Assembly (NCBI GenBank): GCA_947485165.1
Contig: CANKRG010000021.1
Location: 1 to 33,355 of the forward strand
Length of the DNA: 33,355 nucleotides
Reading direction: 5' to 3'
DNA from: Comamonadaceae bacterium
GTDB lineage: Bacteria; Pseudomonadota; Gammaproteobacteria; Burkholderiales; Burkholderiaceae_C
Part shown: one piece after another, positions 9,329 to 17,199 of the stretch
How positions within the stretch are numbered: position 1 is the first letter of the stretch
Layout: each line of letters starts with the position of its first letter
Translations under genes and position numbers: made by a program
The notes under the pieces: generated by a model
Told to the model about the DNA's origin: nothing
Database searches by the model: none
What the model saw: the letters and a program-made list of their open reading frames with translations, nothing else

Positions 9329-10519
9329 TTAGTCTTCAATCAAAATCCGCAGCATACGGCGCAACGGTTCTGCCGCACCCCATAACAACTGGTCGCCAAT
9401 CGTGAACGCGCCCACATACTCAGGGCCCATTGCCAGCTTACGCACACGGCCAACTGGAATGCTCATGGTGCCGGTCACCTGCACCGGTGTCAGCTCGCGC
9501 AAAGTGGCTTCTTTGGTGTTGGGCACGACTTTGACCCACTCGTTGTCCGCCGCCATCATGGCTTCCAGGTCGGCCAATGGCACGTCTTTTTTTAGCTTGA
9601 AGGTCAGCGCCTGGCTGTGGCAGCGCATCGCACCGATACGCACACAAAAGCCGTCCACTGGTGTGGCAGCGCTGCCAAACATCGCGCCCTGGCCTAAGAT
9701 CTTGTTGGTCTCAACCCCGCCTTTCCACTCTTCCTTGGACATGCCCCAGCTGGCGTCGGTCTGCCCTTTGCCGACGCCCAAGTCGCTGTCAATCCACGGA
9801 ATCAGGCTGCCGCCCAACGGTGCGCCAAAGTTGGCGGTCTCAGCAGCGCTGAGGGACTGCTGTTTCGCCAGCACCTTGCGGTCGATTTCCAGAATCGCCG
9901 ATTTTGGGTCATCCAACAGCGTGCGGACTTCGCCGTTCAGCGTGCCGAATTGGGTCAACAGCTCGCGCATGTGCTGCGCACCGCCGCCCGAGGCCGCCTG
10001 GTAGGTCATGGTGGTCATCCACTCGACCAAACCGGCTTTGTACAGCGCGCCCACACCCATCAACATGCAGCTCACGGTGCAATTACCGCCTACCCAGTTA
10101 TTTAAGCCTTTGGCCAGCGAGTTTTTGATGACCGGCAAGTTCACCGGGTCAAGGATGATGATCGCATCGTCTTTCATGCGCAGGGTCGAAGCCGCGTCAA
10201 TCCAATGCCCAGTCCAACCCGCTGCGCGCAGCTTGGGGAAGACTTCAGCGGTGTAGTCGCCGCCTTGCGCCGTCAAAATGATGTCGCACTTTTTCAGCGC
10301 TCCAATGTCAAAAGCGTCTTTCAGCGTGGTTTCGTTCTTGGCGTAAGCAGGGGCTTTGCCACCTGCGTTGGAGGTGGAGAAGAACACCGGCTCGATGAGC
10401 GCAAAATCGCCCTCAGCCTGCATGCGGTCAAGCAGTACCGAGCCGACCATGCCGCGCCAGCCTACCAAACCCACGAGGGGTTCTCTAGCACCCGCTACGA
10501 GGTTACCTACTTTTTTCAT
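9329..10519 (-). CDS. asd: Aspartate-semialdehyde dehydrogenase
   Basis: Asd reduces aspartyl phosphate to aspartate semialdehyde, the branch point to Lys/DAP, Thr, Met and Ile. The 396-aa protein has the NADP-binding [12 protein letters not shown], the catalytic Cys147 in [27 protein letters not shown], and MRCHSQALT near the active-site His. It is about 30 residues longer than E. coli Asd (367 aa). By eye two short stretches stand out as extra: NLVAGAREP before the nucleotide-binding loop, and VGKGQTDAS before GMSKEEW. It is preceded by a Thr-rich leader ORF and hairpins, suggesting control by amino-acid supply. SD-like AAAGG precedes the ATG. Confidence 0.96.
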   Translation of the reverse strand: MKKVGNLVAGAREPLVGLVGWRGMVGSVLLDRMQAEGDFALIEPVFFSTSNAGGKAPAYAKNETTLKDAFDIGALKKCDIILTAQGGDYTAEVFPKLRAAGWTGHWIDAASTLRMKDDAIIILDPVNLPVIKNSLAKGLNNWVGGNCTVSCMLMGVGALYKAGLVEWMTTMTYQAASGGGAQHMRELLTQFGTLNGEVRTLLDDPKSAILEIDRKVLAKQQSLSAAETANFGAPLGGSLIPWIDSDLGVGKGQTDASWGMSKEEWKGGVETNKILGQGAMFGSAATPVDGFCVRIGAMRCHSQALTFKLKKDVPLADLEAMMAADNEWVKVVPNTKEATLRELTPVQVTGTMSIPVGRVRKLAMGPEYVGAFTIGDQLLWGAAEPLRRMLRILIED

Positions 10520-10551
10520 TTTTAAGCGCCTTTCAAATTAATCAGTCTTGA

Positions 10552-10607
10552 CTAATCCCCCGGCTCGTCTAGCTCCGGGGTGGGCGCGACGAACCGGGCT
10601 GGATTAG
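10552..10607 (-). promoter_or_regulatory. Candidate attenuator hairpins upstream of asd
   Basis: On the asd-sense strand, a long stem pairs CTAATCC...CCCGG.TCGTC (starting at the leader-ORF stop) with GACGA.CCGGG...GGATTAG. Two alternatives use the same strands: a small GGCT/AGCC hairpin around the leader stop codon, and a CCCCGG/CCGGGG hairpin sharing the 3' arm. This 1:2, 2:3, 3:4 arrangement resembles amino-acid attenuators. No U-tract follows the last hairpin, so intrinsic termination is doubtful; Rho-dependent or translational control is possible. The asd ATG lies 32 nt downstream. Confidence 0.55.
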
Positions 10608-10705
10608 CCTTTAATGGTCGTCGTTTTGGTGGAAGTCTTGAACGCGCAAACATCCAGCGCGCAAGCGGCGAGGATGGTTGTTGTGGTGGTCACAGGGGCA
10701 TTCAT
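10604..10705 (-). CDS. Thr-rich leader peptide upstream of asd
   Basis: A 33-codon ORF absent from the supplied track. The peptide begins MNAPVTTTTTI and ends KTSTKTTTIKG: ten Thr codons in two clusters, plus Ile and Lys, all amino acids made downstream of Asd. The second Thr cluster lies directly before the stop codon, and the stop is within the first strand of the asd hairpins, so a ribosome stalled on Thr codons would leave the hairpin strands in a different state from one that reaches the stop. The composition recalls E. coli ThrL. No SD is visible; a TATAAT box 7 bp upstream suggests a leaderless or nearly leaderless mRNA. Function is inferred. Confidence 0.6.
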   Translation of the reverse strand: MNAPVTTTTTILAACALDVCAFKTSTKTTTIKG

Positions 10706-10712
10706 GACTTTA

Positions 10713-10718
10713 ATTATA
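10713..10718 (-). promoter_or_regulatory. Candidate -10 box for the asd leader transcript
   Basis: A perfect TATAAT on the minus strand, ending 7 bp before the leader ATG, which places the start site at or next to the A of ATG. No convincing -35 hexamer lies 15-19 bp upstream, so an activator or weak basal activity would be needed. Confidence 0.45.
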
Positions 10719-10756
10719 GCCGAGGGAACTTGCAGATTTCTTGCTAACAAGCACCA

Positions 10757-10843
10757 GAAATCGGGGACAGAGCCCAATTTCGATGTGAAGTTACTGTCCG
10801 CCGAAGGAGAAATTGTCCTGAATTAGGATCTGACCCCAATTTC
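10757..10843. repeat. RAYT/REP-like inverted repeat pair, remnant
   Basis: Two degenerate palindromic units lie 27 bp apart: GAAATCGGGG...CCCAATTTC at 10757-10781 and GAAATTG...GACCCCAATTTC at 10809-10843. The GGGGTCAGATC and GGGGACAGAGCCC spellings resemble repeats that I recall flanking REP-associated tyrosine transposases in proteobacteria. No transposase gene is present, so this would be a non-autonomous or decayed copy. Confidence 0.45.
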
Positions 10844-10893
10844 TTCACCTTCGCTGGTAGAAGCCTAATTCGACCGCCAACCCTCAAATGAAA

Positions 10894-10935
10894 GCTCCCC
10901 TTTCGCCCGGCGGGGCGAGAGGGGCTGGGGGTGAG
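10894..10935. repeat. GC-rich hairpin repeat (CCCCAGCCCCTCTCGCCC type)
   Basis: CCCCTTTCGCCC (10897-10908) pairs with GGGCGAGAGGGG (10913-10924) across a 4-nt loop, followed by GGGGGTGAG. This G-rich block contrasts sharply with its AT-rich flanks and looks like the dispersed intergenic hairpins common in Gram-negative genomes. It could also limit read-through between leuB and asd. Confidence 0.45.
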
Positions 10936-10986
10936 TGGGGGAAACAAGCCAGCTTACGCAGTAAACAAAGCTGGAAATAGTAAAAA

Positions 10987-11052
10987 ATGCTACAAATAAA
11001 ATAACATCTTATGCAATAAACACAGCGGCTAGAGCCATAAATGACCTCTAAA
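10987..11052 (+). repeat. Dispersed intergenic repeat, copy A
   Basis: Copy A of a degenerate repeat of about 65 bp, ending at the leuB stop codon. It shares GCTA...ATCTTATGCAATAAAC and GGCTAGAG...GACCTCTAAA with copies at 12253 and 25843 (minus strand). It is the most diverged of the three and its head palindrome is damaged. Confidence 0.6.
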
Positions 11053-12135
11053 TCAGCCCAAAGCCCTCAAAACCGCATCCCCCATCTCCACCGTGCTGAC
11101 CTTCGTCGTCCCCGCACTGTAAATATCCGGCGTCCGCAGCCCTTGCGTTAAAACGGCTTTGACGGCAGTTTCGATACGATCTGCAGCCGCAGCTTGGTTC
11201 AACGAGAAGCGCAACATCATTGCCGCGCTCAAAATCGTGGCTAGGGGATTGGCGATGCCTTTGCCGGCGATGTCGGGCGCGCTGCCGTGGCTGGGCTCGT
11301 ACAGACCTTGTTTTTTGTCGTTCAAACTGGCGGACGGCAACATGCCGATGGAGCCGGTCAGCATGGCGGCAGCATCAGACAGAATGTCGCCAAACATGTT
11401 ACCGGTGACGACCACGTCGAATTTCTTGGGCGCTTTGACCAGCTGCATGGCGGCGTTGTCCACGTACATGTGATCCAAAGCGACTTCGGGGTATTGCTTG
11501 CCTACCTCAGAAACCACGTCTTTCCAAAACTGAAAAGTCTCTAAAACATTCGCTTTGTCCACGCTGGTAACCCGTTTATCGCGTTTCATGGCGGCTTGGA
11601 AAGCGACGTGCGCGATGCGCTCGATCTCTGGGCGGCTGTAGCGCATGGTGTCGAAGGCTTCTTCAGCGCCGGGGAAGTGGCCATCGGTGGCGACGCGGCG
11701 GCCACGGGGCTGGCCGAAGTAGATGTCGCCCGTCAGCTCGCGGATGATCAAAATGTCGAGTCCGGCGACCAGCTCCGGCTTCAAGCTGGAGGCATCGACC
11801 AGCTCTTTGTAACAAATAGCAGGACGGAAGTTGGCAAACAACCCCATGTTTTTGCGGAGTCCCAAAATCGCCTGTTCGGGGCGTAGCGGGCGATCTAGCG
11901 TGTCGTATTTCCAGTCGCCGACCGCGCCAAACAGCACAGCGTCGGAATCCATCGCCAGCTTCAGGGTGGCCGGTGGCAGCGGGTGGCCGTGTGCCTCAAA
12001 CGCCGCGCCGCCGACCAGAGCGGATTCCATCTCCATCTTCAGGCCGAATTCTTTGTCGATAACCTTCAGGACTTTGACCGCTTCTGCGACGATTTCTGTA
12101 CCGATGCCGTCACCGGGGAGGATTGCTATTTTCAT
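11053..12135 (-). CDS. leuB: 3-isopropylmalate dehydrogenase
   Basis: LeuB oxidatively decarboxylates 3-isopropylmalate with NAD+ in leucine synthesis. The 360-aa protein starts [16 protein letters not shown], has the substrate-binding [14 protein letters not shown], the catalytic [16 protein letters not shown] (Tyr) and DKANVLETF (Lys), the metal-binding Asp region VDNAAMQLV...[14 protein letters not shown], and the NAD loop [19 protein letters not shown]. The length is normal. It is separated from leuD by 202 bp full of repeats, so it may have its own promoter or rely on read-through. Confidence 0.97.
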   Translation of the reverse strand: MKIAILPGDGIGTEIVAEAVKVLKVIDKEFGLKMEMESALVGGAAFEAHGHPLPPATLKLAMDSDAVLFGAVGDWKYDTLDRPLRPEQAILGLRKNMGLFANFRPAICYKELVDASSLKPELVAGLDILIIRELTGDIYFGQPRGRRVATDGHFPGAEEAFDTMRYSRPEIERIAHVAFQAAMKRDKRVTSVDKANVLETFQFWKDVVSEVGKQYPEVALDHMYVDNAAMQLVKAPKKFDVVVTGNMFGDILSDAAAMLTGSIGMLPSASLNDKKQGLYEPSHGSAPDIAGKGIANPLATILSAAMMLRFSLNQAAAADRIETAVKAVLTQGLRTPDIYSAGTTKVSTVEMGDAVLRALG

Positions 12136-12172
12136 AATGTGCTCACTTTAACCAAAAATATTATTCATGAAT

Positions 12173-12241
12173 CCGTTCGCATTGAGCTTGTCGAAATGTT
12201 TCTCAATTCACGCAAGGCTTCGACAGGCTCAGCCCGAACGG
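12173..12241. repeat. REP-like imperfect palindrome
   Basis: CCGTTCG...GAGCTTGTCGAAATG pairs with GGCTTCGACAGGCTC...CGAACGG. This spelling (GAGCCTGTCGAAG and its complement) matches a palindromic intergenic repeat that I recall as widespread in beta- and gammaproteobacteria. The left arm has decayed (CATTGAGCTTG). It lies between leuD and leuB and could stabilise the upstream leuCD mRNA. Confidence 0.6.
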
Positions 12242-12252
12242 GTAGGATTTTA

Positions 12253-12321
12253 TTTGCTATTATTTACATAGCTGCTTAGGCAATAAATACGCCGACTAGA
12301 GGCTAAAAATGCCTCTAAAAT
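12253..12321 (+). repeat. Dispersed intergenic repeat, copy B
   Basis: Copy B of the roughly 65-bp repeat, between leuD and leuB, adjacent to the REP-like palindrome. Core: ATAGCTGCTTAGG, then CAATAAATACGCCGACTAGAGG, then GCTAAAAATGCCTC. It aligns almost gap-free with copy C at 25843-25908 and with a 32-base segment of trpF. Confidence 0.65.
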
Positions 12322-12337
12322 GATGTTTTAGGTATTT

Positions 12338-12985
12338 TTACAGCAAAGTATGCGCCAACCACGGCTTCGCAGCCAATCTTTCGGCTTCAAACGTCTTGAT
12401 TTTGTCGCTGTGGCGCAGGGTCAGACCAATGTCGTCAAAGCCGTTGATCAGGCAGTATTTGCGGAAGGCTTGCACCTCAAACGGCCATTCCACACCGTCG
12501 GGTTTGATGACGACTTGGCGCTCCAAATCAACCGTCAGGCTGTAGGTCGGGAAAGCGGCGCACTCGTTAAACAGCTGGGCGACTTGCGCTTCGCTCAAAA
12601 CGATGGGCAGCAGGCCATTTTTGAAGCAATTGTTGAAGAAAATATCGGCATAGCTGGTCGCGATGATGGCTCTGAAGCCATATTGGTCCAGCGCCCACGG
12701 TGCGTGCTCGCGCGAAGAGCCGCAACCGAAGTTTTTCCGAGCGATCAGAACGCTGGCGCCCGAATAACGCGGTTGGTTCAGCACGAAATCTGGGTTGGGT
12801 TTGCGGCTGGTCGGGTCTTGGCCCGGGTAGCCATCGTCAAAATAGCGCCAAGCATCAAACAAATGCTCGCCAAAACCGGTTTTGCGGATGGATTTGAGAA
12901 ACTGCTTGGGGATGATCGCGTCAGTGTCGACGTTTTCGCGGTCCATCGGGGCGACCAGGCCTTTGTGTACGGTGAATTTTTGCAT
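12338..12985 (-). CDS. leuD: 3-isopropylmalate dehydratase small subunit
   Basis: LeuD completes the LeuCD aconitase-type isomerase that converts 2- to 3-isopropylmalate. The 215-aa swivel-domain protein has the usual start [29 protein letters not shown], then [15 protein letters not shown] (about 85-99), the substrate-contact loop of the family, and [14 protein letters not shown]. It is separated from leuC by a 42-aa lipoprotein gene and a short AT-rich spacer. Nothing unusual. Confidence 0.96.
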   Translation of the reverse strand: MQKFTVHKGLVAPMDRENVDTDAIIPKQFLKSIRKTGFGEHLFDAWRYFDDGYPGQDPTSRKPNPDFVLNQPRYSGASVLIARKNFGCGSSREHAPWALDQYGFRAIIATSYADIFFNNCFKNGLLPIVLSEAQVAQLFNECAAFPTYSLTVDLERQVVIKPDGVEWPFEVQAFRKYCLINGFDDIGLTLRHSDKIKTFEAERLAAKPWLAHTLL

Positions 12986-13025
12986 AAATAGGTGGCTAAG
13001 TTGTTAATTTTTATAATTATTTATA

Positions 13026-13154
13026 TTATTTTTTGCCAGCGCCTTCAATCACCGAGCCCGCTTTTTGAATGTCTTGGCCGACGCCTCTGATGGTGTTGCA
13101 GCCTGCAATCGCCAGCAAAGCGATGGCAACAATCAAGGTTAAAAACTTGTTCAT
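13026..13154 (-). CDS. Entericidin A/B-like small lipoprotein
   Basis: A 42-aa lipoprotein. The ORF-track version starts too early, inside leuC; the true start is ATG 13154, preceded by GGAG. The peptide has a Lys-containing n-region, a hydrophobic core and the lipobox LLAIAGC (Cys19), then NTIRGVGQDIQKAGSVIEGAGKK, typical of the entericidin EcnA/EcnB family. In E. coli, EcnA/B are an antidote/toxin-like pair linked to bacteriolysis; in betaproteobacteria a single copy between leuC and leuD is common (from memory) and its function is unproven. It likely shares the leu transcript. Confidence 0.88.
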   Translation of the reverse strand: MNKFLTLIVAIALLAIAGCNTIRGVGQDIQKAGSVIEGAGKK

Positions 13155-13176
13155 GGTGTTCTCCTTCAGAGCTTGA

Positions 13177-14637
13177 TCAAACAAAACGGCGGATATCGAC
13201 AAAATGCCCATGCACAGCCGCCGCCGCAGCCATGGCAGGGCTGACCAGGTGGGTGCGACCACCCGCACCTTGTCGGCCTTCGAAATTGCGGTTGCTGGTG
13301 GAGGCGCAGCGCTCGCCAGGCTCCAGCTTGTCAGCGTTCATGGCCAGACACATGGAGCAGCCGGGTTCGCGCCATTCAAAGCCCGCAGCGATGAAGATGT
13401 GGTGCAGACCTTCGCGCTCAGCTTGGTCTTTGACGAGACCTGAGCCGGGAACGACCAAGGCTAACTTCACGGTTTTCGCGACTTTTTGGCCGAGTTGTTT
13501 CACCATCGCTGCCGCTTCGCGTATGTCTTCAATGCGGCTGTTGGTGCAGGAGCCGATGAAGACCTTGTCCACGTAGATGTCGTTCAGCGCTTTGCCTGGT
13601 GGTAAACCCATGTAGGTGAGCGCTCGCTCTATTGCATCGCGTTTGTTGGCGTCTTTTTCTTTGTCAGGATCAGGCGTGAAGCCGTCGATGCCAAACACCA
13701 TCTCGGGCGAGGTGCCCCAAGTGACTTGCGGGATGATCTGGGACGCGTCCAGTTCGACCATGGCGTCAAAATGCGCGCCGGCGTCGGATTGCAGACCTTT
13801 CCAGTAGGCGACGGCCTGGTCCCATTCGGCGCCACCCACAAAGCGGCCGCTTTGTGCATCGAATCCTGGGGCGAGGGGGCGGCCTTGCAGGTAGGCGATG
13901 GTTTTGTCGTCCACCGCCACCAAACCCGCACGTGCGCCGGCTTCAATCGCCATGTTGCACACGGTCATGCGGCCTTCCATGCTCAGCGCCCGGATGGCGG
14001 AGCCCGCAAATTCTATGGTGTAGCCGGTGCCGCCTGCCGTGCCAATTTTGCCAATGATGGCCAGTACGATGTCTTTGCCACCCACGCCGGCCGGCACTTT
14101 GCCTTCGACCTTGATGAGCATGTTTTTGGCTTTTTTGGCCAACAGCGTCTGCGTCGCCATGACGTGTTCGACCTCGCTGGTGCCGATGCCGTGGGCCAAG
14201 GCGCCAAACGCGCCGTGGGTGGAGGTGTGGGAGTCGCCACAAACAACTGTCATGCCCGGCAAAGTCGCGCCCTGTTCAGGCCCGATGACATGGACGATAC
14301 CCTGGCGTTTGGACAGAAAGGGGAAATAGGCCGCCGAGCCGAATTCGGCCATATTCGCGTCCAGCGTAGTGATCTGCTCTTTGCTGACCGAGTCGGTGAT
14401 GCCGTCGTAGCCCAGCTCCCAGCCGGTGGTGGGGGTGTTGTGGTCAGCCGTGGCGACGATGGAGCTGATGCGCCAGATCTTGCGACCCGCTTGGCGGATG
14501 CCTTCAAACGCCTGTGGGCTGGTGACTTCATGCACCAGATGGCGGTCGATGTACAAAACGGCGGTGCCGTCTTCTTCGGTGTGGACGACGTGTTCATCCC
14601 AGATCTTGTCGTAAAGCGTGCGGCTCATGGTGTGCAT
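13177..14637 (-). CDS. leuC: 3-isopropylmalate dehydratase large subunit
   Basis: The [4Fe-4S] subunit of isopropylmalate isomerase. The protein is 486 aa from ATG 14637, or 483 aa from ATG 14628, which gives the family-typical [13 protein letters not shown]. The SD-like AGGAA is better placed for 14637, so that start is kept with doubt. Motifs: [34 protein letters not shown] (first cluster Cys), and [10 protein letters not shown] (the other two cluster Cys). It is the first gene of leuC-ecn-leuD-leuB, directly after the gltA terminator, so the leu promoter must lie in 14638-14728. Confidence 0.97.
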   Translation of the reverse strand: MHTMSRTLYDKIWDEHVVHTEEDGTAVLYIDRHLVHEVTSPQAFEGIRQAGRKIWRISSIVATADHNTPTTGWELGYDGITDSVSKEQITTLDANMAEFGSAAYFPFLSKRQGIVHVIGPEQGATLPGMTVVCGDSHTSTHGAFGALAHGIGTSEVEHVMATQTLLAKKAKNMLIKVEGKVPAGVGGKDIVLAIIGKIGTAGGTGYTIEFAGSAIRALSMEGRMTVCNMAIEAGARAGLVAVDDKTIAYLQGRPLAPGFDAQSGRFVGGAEWDQAVAYWKGLQSDAGAHFDAMVELDASQIIPQVTWGTSPEMVFGIDGFTPDPDKEKDANKRDAIERALTYMGLPPGKALNDIYVDKVFIGSCTNSRIEDIREAAAMVKQLGQKVAKTVKLALVVPGSGLVKDQAEREGLHHIFIAAGFEWREPGCSMCLAMNADKLEPGERCASTSNRNFEGRQGAGGRTHLVSPAMAAAAAVHGHFVDIRRFV

Positions 14638-14705
14638 TGGAGGGTTATTTCCTAGTGAATTTTCGATGCGAATTCAGTGTAATTTGACGTAAACAAGCTA
14701 TTTTA

Positions 14706-14729
14706 TTCAATATGCAGGTTCAATATGCA
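14706..14729. repeat. 11-bp tandem direct repeat upstream of leuC
   Basis: TTCAATATGCA occurs at 14706-14716 and again at 14719-14729, with a 13-bp period. It sits between the gltA terminator and the leuC start, roughly 70-90 bp upstream of leuC, where a regulator could bind. It may also be a simple duplication. Confidence 0.4.
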
Positions 14730-14761
14730 AAACGCCCGCAGATGTTGCCATCAGGCGGGCG
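14729..14761 (-). terminator. Intrinsic terminator after gltA
   Basis: On the minus strand, CGCCCGC pairs with GCGGGCG across a 15-nt loop, followed by TTTT. It is 21 bp after the gltA stop and closes the sdhCDAB-sdhE-gltA transcript before leuC. Confidence 0.8.
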
Positions 14762-14782
14762 AATTTTGACAGTGCAGCTGTA

Positions 14783-16093
14783 TTAACGTTGAGCGATTGG
14801 CTTCACGTCACGCGTCACGTTACCTGTAAACAACTGGCGTGGACGGCCAATTTTGTACTCTGGGTCGCCAATCATTTCGTTCAATTGCGCAATCCAGCCG
14901 GTCGTGCGCGCCAAGGCGAACACAGCGGTGAACAACGGGGTTGGGATGCCGATGGCGCGTTGGACGATACCAGAGTAGAAGTCCACGTTCGGGTACAACT
15001 TGCGCTGCACAAAGTAGTCGTCTTCCAGGGCGATTTTTTCGACCGCCATGGCCAGTTTGAACAAGGGGTCGTTTTCCAAACCGAGTTCGTGCAGGACTTC
15101 TTTGCAAGTTTCTTGCATTAATTTAGCACGCGGGTCGTAGTTTTTATAAACGCGGTGACCAAAACCCATCAACTTGACGCCAGAGTTTTTGTCTTTCACT
15201 TGTTCCATGAACTCACCCACTTTGCTGATGCCACCCATTTTTTGGATGTCTTCCAACATGTTCAAGCAAGCTTCGTTTGCACCACCGTGGGCAGGACCCC
15301 ACAGGCAAGCCACGCCCGCAGCAATCGCCGCAAACGGGTTGGTGCCGGAGCTACCGCACAAGCGAACCGTCGACGTTGACGCGTTTTGTTCGTGGTCTGC
15401 GTGCAGGGTGAAAATGCGGTCTAAGGCGCGCTCTAACACTGGGTTGACGATGTAGGGCTCACACGGTGTCGCAAACATCATGTGCAAGAAGTTGCCAGCG
15501 TAGCTCAAGTCATTACGCGGGTACATATAGGGCTGGCCGACCGTGTATTTGTAGGCCATCGCCACCAAAGTAGGCATTTTGGCGATCAATCGAATCGCAG
15601 AAATATCGCGGTGCTGTGGGTTGGTGATGTCGGTGCTGTCATGGTAGAACGCAGACAAAGCACCCACCAAACCGGTCATGATCGCCATCGGGTGTGCATC
15701 ACGGCGGAAACCACGCAAGAAGAATTGCATTTGCTCGTTGACCATGGTGTGGTTGGTCACGCGCTTGGTGAAGTCAGCTTTTTGAGCTGCATCAGGCAAC
15801 TCACCGTAGAGCAACAAATGGCAAGTTTCTAAAAAGTCGCAGTTGGTAGCGAGCTGCTCAATCGGGTAGCCGCGGTACAACAATTCGCCTTTGTCGCCGT
15901 CAATATACGTGATGGCCGATTGGCATGCCGATGTCGACAAAAAGCCTGGGTCATACGTGAACATGCCGGTTTGGGCATACAGTTTACGAATATCGATCAC
16001 ATCAGGTCCGACGCTACCTTGGTAAACGGGCATATCGATACTTGGGCTGCCGTTGCTAAAGGATAGCGTGGCTTTGTTTTCAGCTAGTTTCAT
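14783..16093 (-). CDS. gltA: Citrate synthase, type II hexameric
   Basis: Condenses acetyl-CoA and oxaloacetate to citrate, the entry step of the TCA cycle. The 436-aa length is that of the large Gram-negative form. Catalytic residues lie in [26 protein letters not shown] and [14 protein letters not shown], followed by the Asp motif [15 protein letters not shown]. An AGAGGA SD precedes the ATG with good spacing. It is the last gene of the sdhCDAB-sdhE-gltA run, followed by an intrinsic terminator. Confidence 0.97.
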   Translation of the reverse strand: MKLAENKATLSFSNGSPSIDMPVYQGSVGPDVIDIRKLYAQTGMFTYDPGFLSTSACQSAITYIDGDKGELLYRGYPIEQLATNCDFLETCHLLLYGELPDAAQKADFTKRVTNHTMVNEQMQFFLRGFRRDAHPMAIMTGLVGALSAFYHDSTDITNPQHRDISAIRLIAKMPTLVAMAYKYTVGQPYMYPRNDLSYAGNFLHMMFATPCEPYIVNPVLERALDRIFTLHADHEQNASTSTVRLCGSSGTNPFAAIAAGVACLWGPAHGGANEACLNMLEDIQKMGGISKVGEFMEQVKDKNSGVKLMGFGHRVYKNYDPRAKLMQETCKEVLHELGLENDPLFKLAMAVEKIALEDDYFVQRKLYPNVDFYSGIVQRAIGIPTPLFTAVFALARTTGWIAQLNEMIGDPEYKIGRPRQLFTGNVTRDVKPIAQR

Positions 16094-16135
16094 GAGGCGT
16101 CCTCTGTGGGCTGGGTTTATATAACTTTTAAAATC

Positions 16136-16423
16136 TTATGCTTTATTTTGCAGCATCTGTAGCACTTCGCGCGCTTCAGCGCAGTCTAGAGAGGGGCTGC
16201 TGATAACAAGCTCATCAAGCGATTTTCGCGCCAAATGCAGGTCTAGCAAGTCGTTGTCACTCAAGTCCATTAAGACATTGAGACCTTTCGCTTGGTTGAC
16301 AGTCAACGATTTATCGAACTTATTGAAAAAACGCTCAATGAACAAGTCGTTTTCCAGCAAGCCACGGCGGCAGCGCCAGCGCAGTTTGCTTAAGTCTCGC
16401 TCGTTCAATAGTTCGGCTTGCAT
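16136..16423 (-). CDS. sdhE: SdhE, FAD assembly factor for succinate dehydrogenase
   Basis: A 95-aa all-helical SdhE/SDH5-family protein (former DUF339), which promotes covalent flavinylation of SdhA. The defining RGxxE motif is visible as RRGLLENDLFIERFF. The long family helix continues through LMDLSDNDLLDLHLARK. It starts 13 bp after sdhB and 42 bp before gltA, so it is co-transcribed with its target enzyme. Confidence 0.93.
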   Translation of the reverse strand: MQAELLNERDLSKLRWRCRRGLLENDLFIERFFNKFDKSLTVNQAKGLNVLMDLSDNDLLDLHLARKSLDELVISSPSLDCAEAREVLQMLQNKA

Positions 16424-16436
16424 CGTTTTGTCCAGA

Positions 16437-17141
16437 TTAGACGGTTCGCATGACCATCATCTCTTTGATCTTGCCGATGGCCTTGGTGGGGTTCAAACCC
16501 TTGGGGCAAACATCGACGCAGTTCATGATGGTGTGGCAGCGGAACAGGCGGTATGGGTCTTCCAGGTTGTCCAGACGCTCAGCGGTGGCTTCGTCGCGGC
16601 TGTCGGCGATAAAGCGGTAGGCTTGCAACAAGCCGGCAGGGCCGACAAATTTGTCCGGATTCCACCAGAAGCTGGGGCATGACGTGGAGCAGCTGGCGCA
16701 CAAAATGCACTCGTACAAGCCATTCAGCTCATCACGCTCTTCAGGGCTTTGCAGGCGCTCTTTTTCAGGCGGCGTGGTGGTGTTGATCAAGTACGGCTTG
16801 ATCGAGTTGTATTGCTTGAAAAACTGCGTCATGTCAACGATCAAATCGCGGATGACTGGCAGGCCTGGCAATGGCTTCAAGACGATATCACCTTTGAGCG
16901 TGAGCATATTGGTCAAGCAAGCCAGACCATTTTTGCCGTTGATGTTCATTGCGTCTGAACCGCACACGCCTTCGCGGCATGAGCGGCGGAAGGTGATGCT
17001 GGGGTCTTGCGCTTTGAGCTTCATCAGCGCGTCCAAGAGCATGCGCTCAGAGCCATCCAACTCGACGTTGATGGTTTGCATGTACGGCTTGGCGTCGGTA
17101 TCCGGGTCGTAACGGTAGATTTTGAAAGTACGTAGGGTCAT
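16437..17141 (-). CDS. sdhB: Succinate dehydrogenase iron-sulfur subunit
   Basis: The 234-aa electron-transfer subunit of complex II. The 2Fe-2S domain shows Cys55, Cys60, Asp63 and Cys75 (CREGVCGSDAMN...GLAC), the Asp ligand replacing a Cys as in E. coli. The ferredoxin-like domain has CILCASCSTSCP for the 4Fe-4S cluster and CHTIMNCVDVCPKGLNP for the 3Fe-4S cluster. It is 58 bp after sdhA and 13 bp before sdhE. Confidence 0.97.
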   Translation of the reverse strand: MTLRTFKIYRYDPDTDAKPYMQTINVELDGSERMLLDALMKLKAQDPSITFRRSCREGVCGSDAMNINGKNGLACLTNMLTLKGDIVLKPLPGLPVIRDLIVDMTQFFKQYNSIKPYLINTTTPPEKERLQSPEERDELNGLYECILCASCSTSCPSFWWNPDKFVGPAGLLQAYRFIADSRDEATAERLDNLEDPYRLFRCHTIMNCVDVCPKGLNPTKAIGKIKEMMVMRTV

Positions 17142-17199
17142 GTTGATTCTCGATGTGTTCTGTTATAGATGTCGATATAGATTCAAACGTTATCTGGAC

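Noticed and set aside
10614-10826. Plus-strand 70-aa ORF in the asd upstream region.
   Set aside because: It is the antisense shadow of the Thr-rich leader and repeat sequences; its Val runs are the complement of the Thr codons.
13726-14655. 309-aa plus-strand ORF opposite leuC, and 322-aa and 330-aa ORFs opposite acnB and the dehydratase.
   Set aside because: Antisense shadows with His/Ala/Gly-rich composition caused by codon bias of the real genes.
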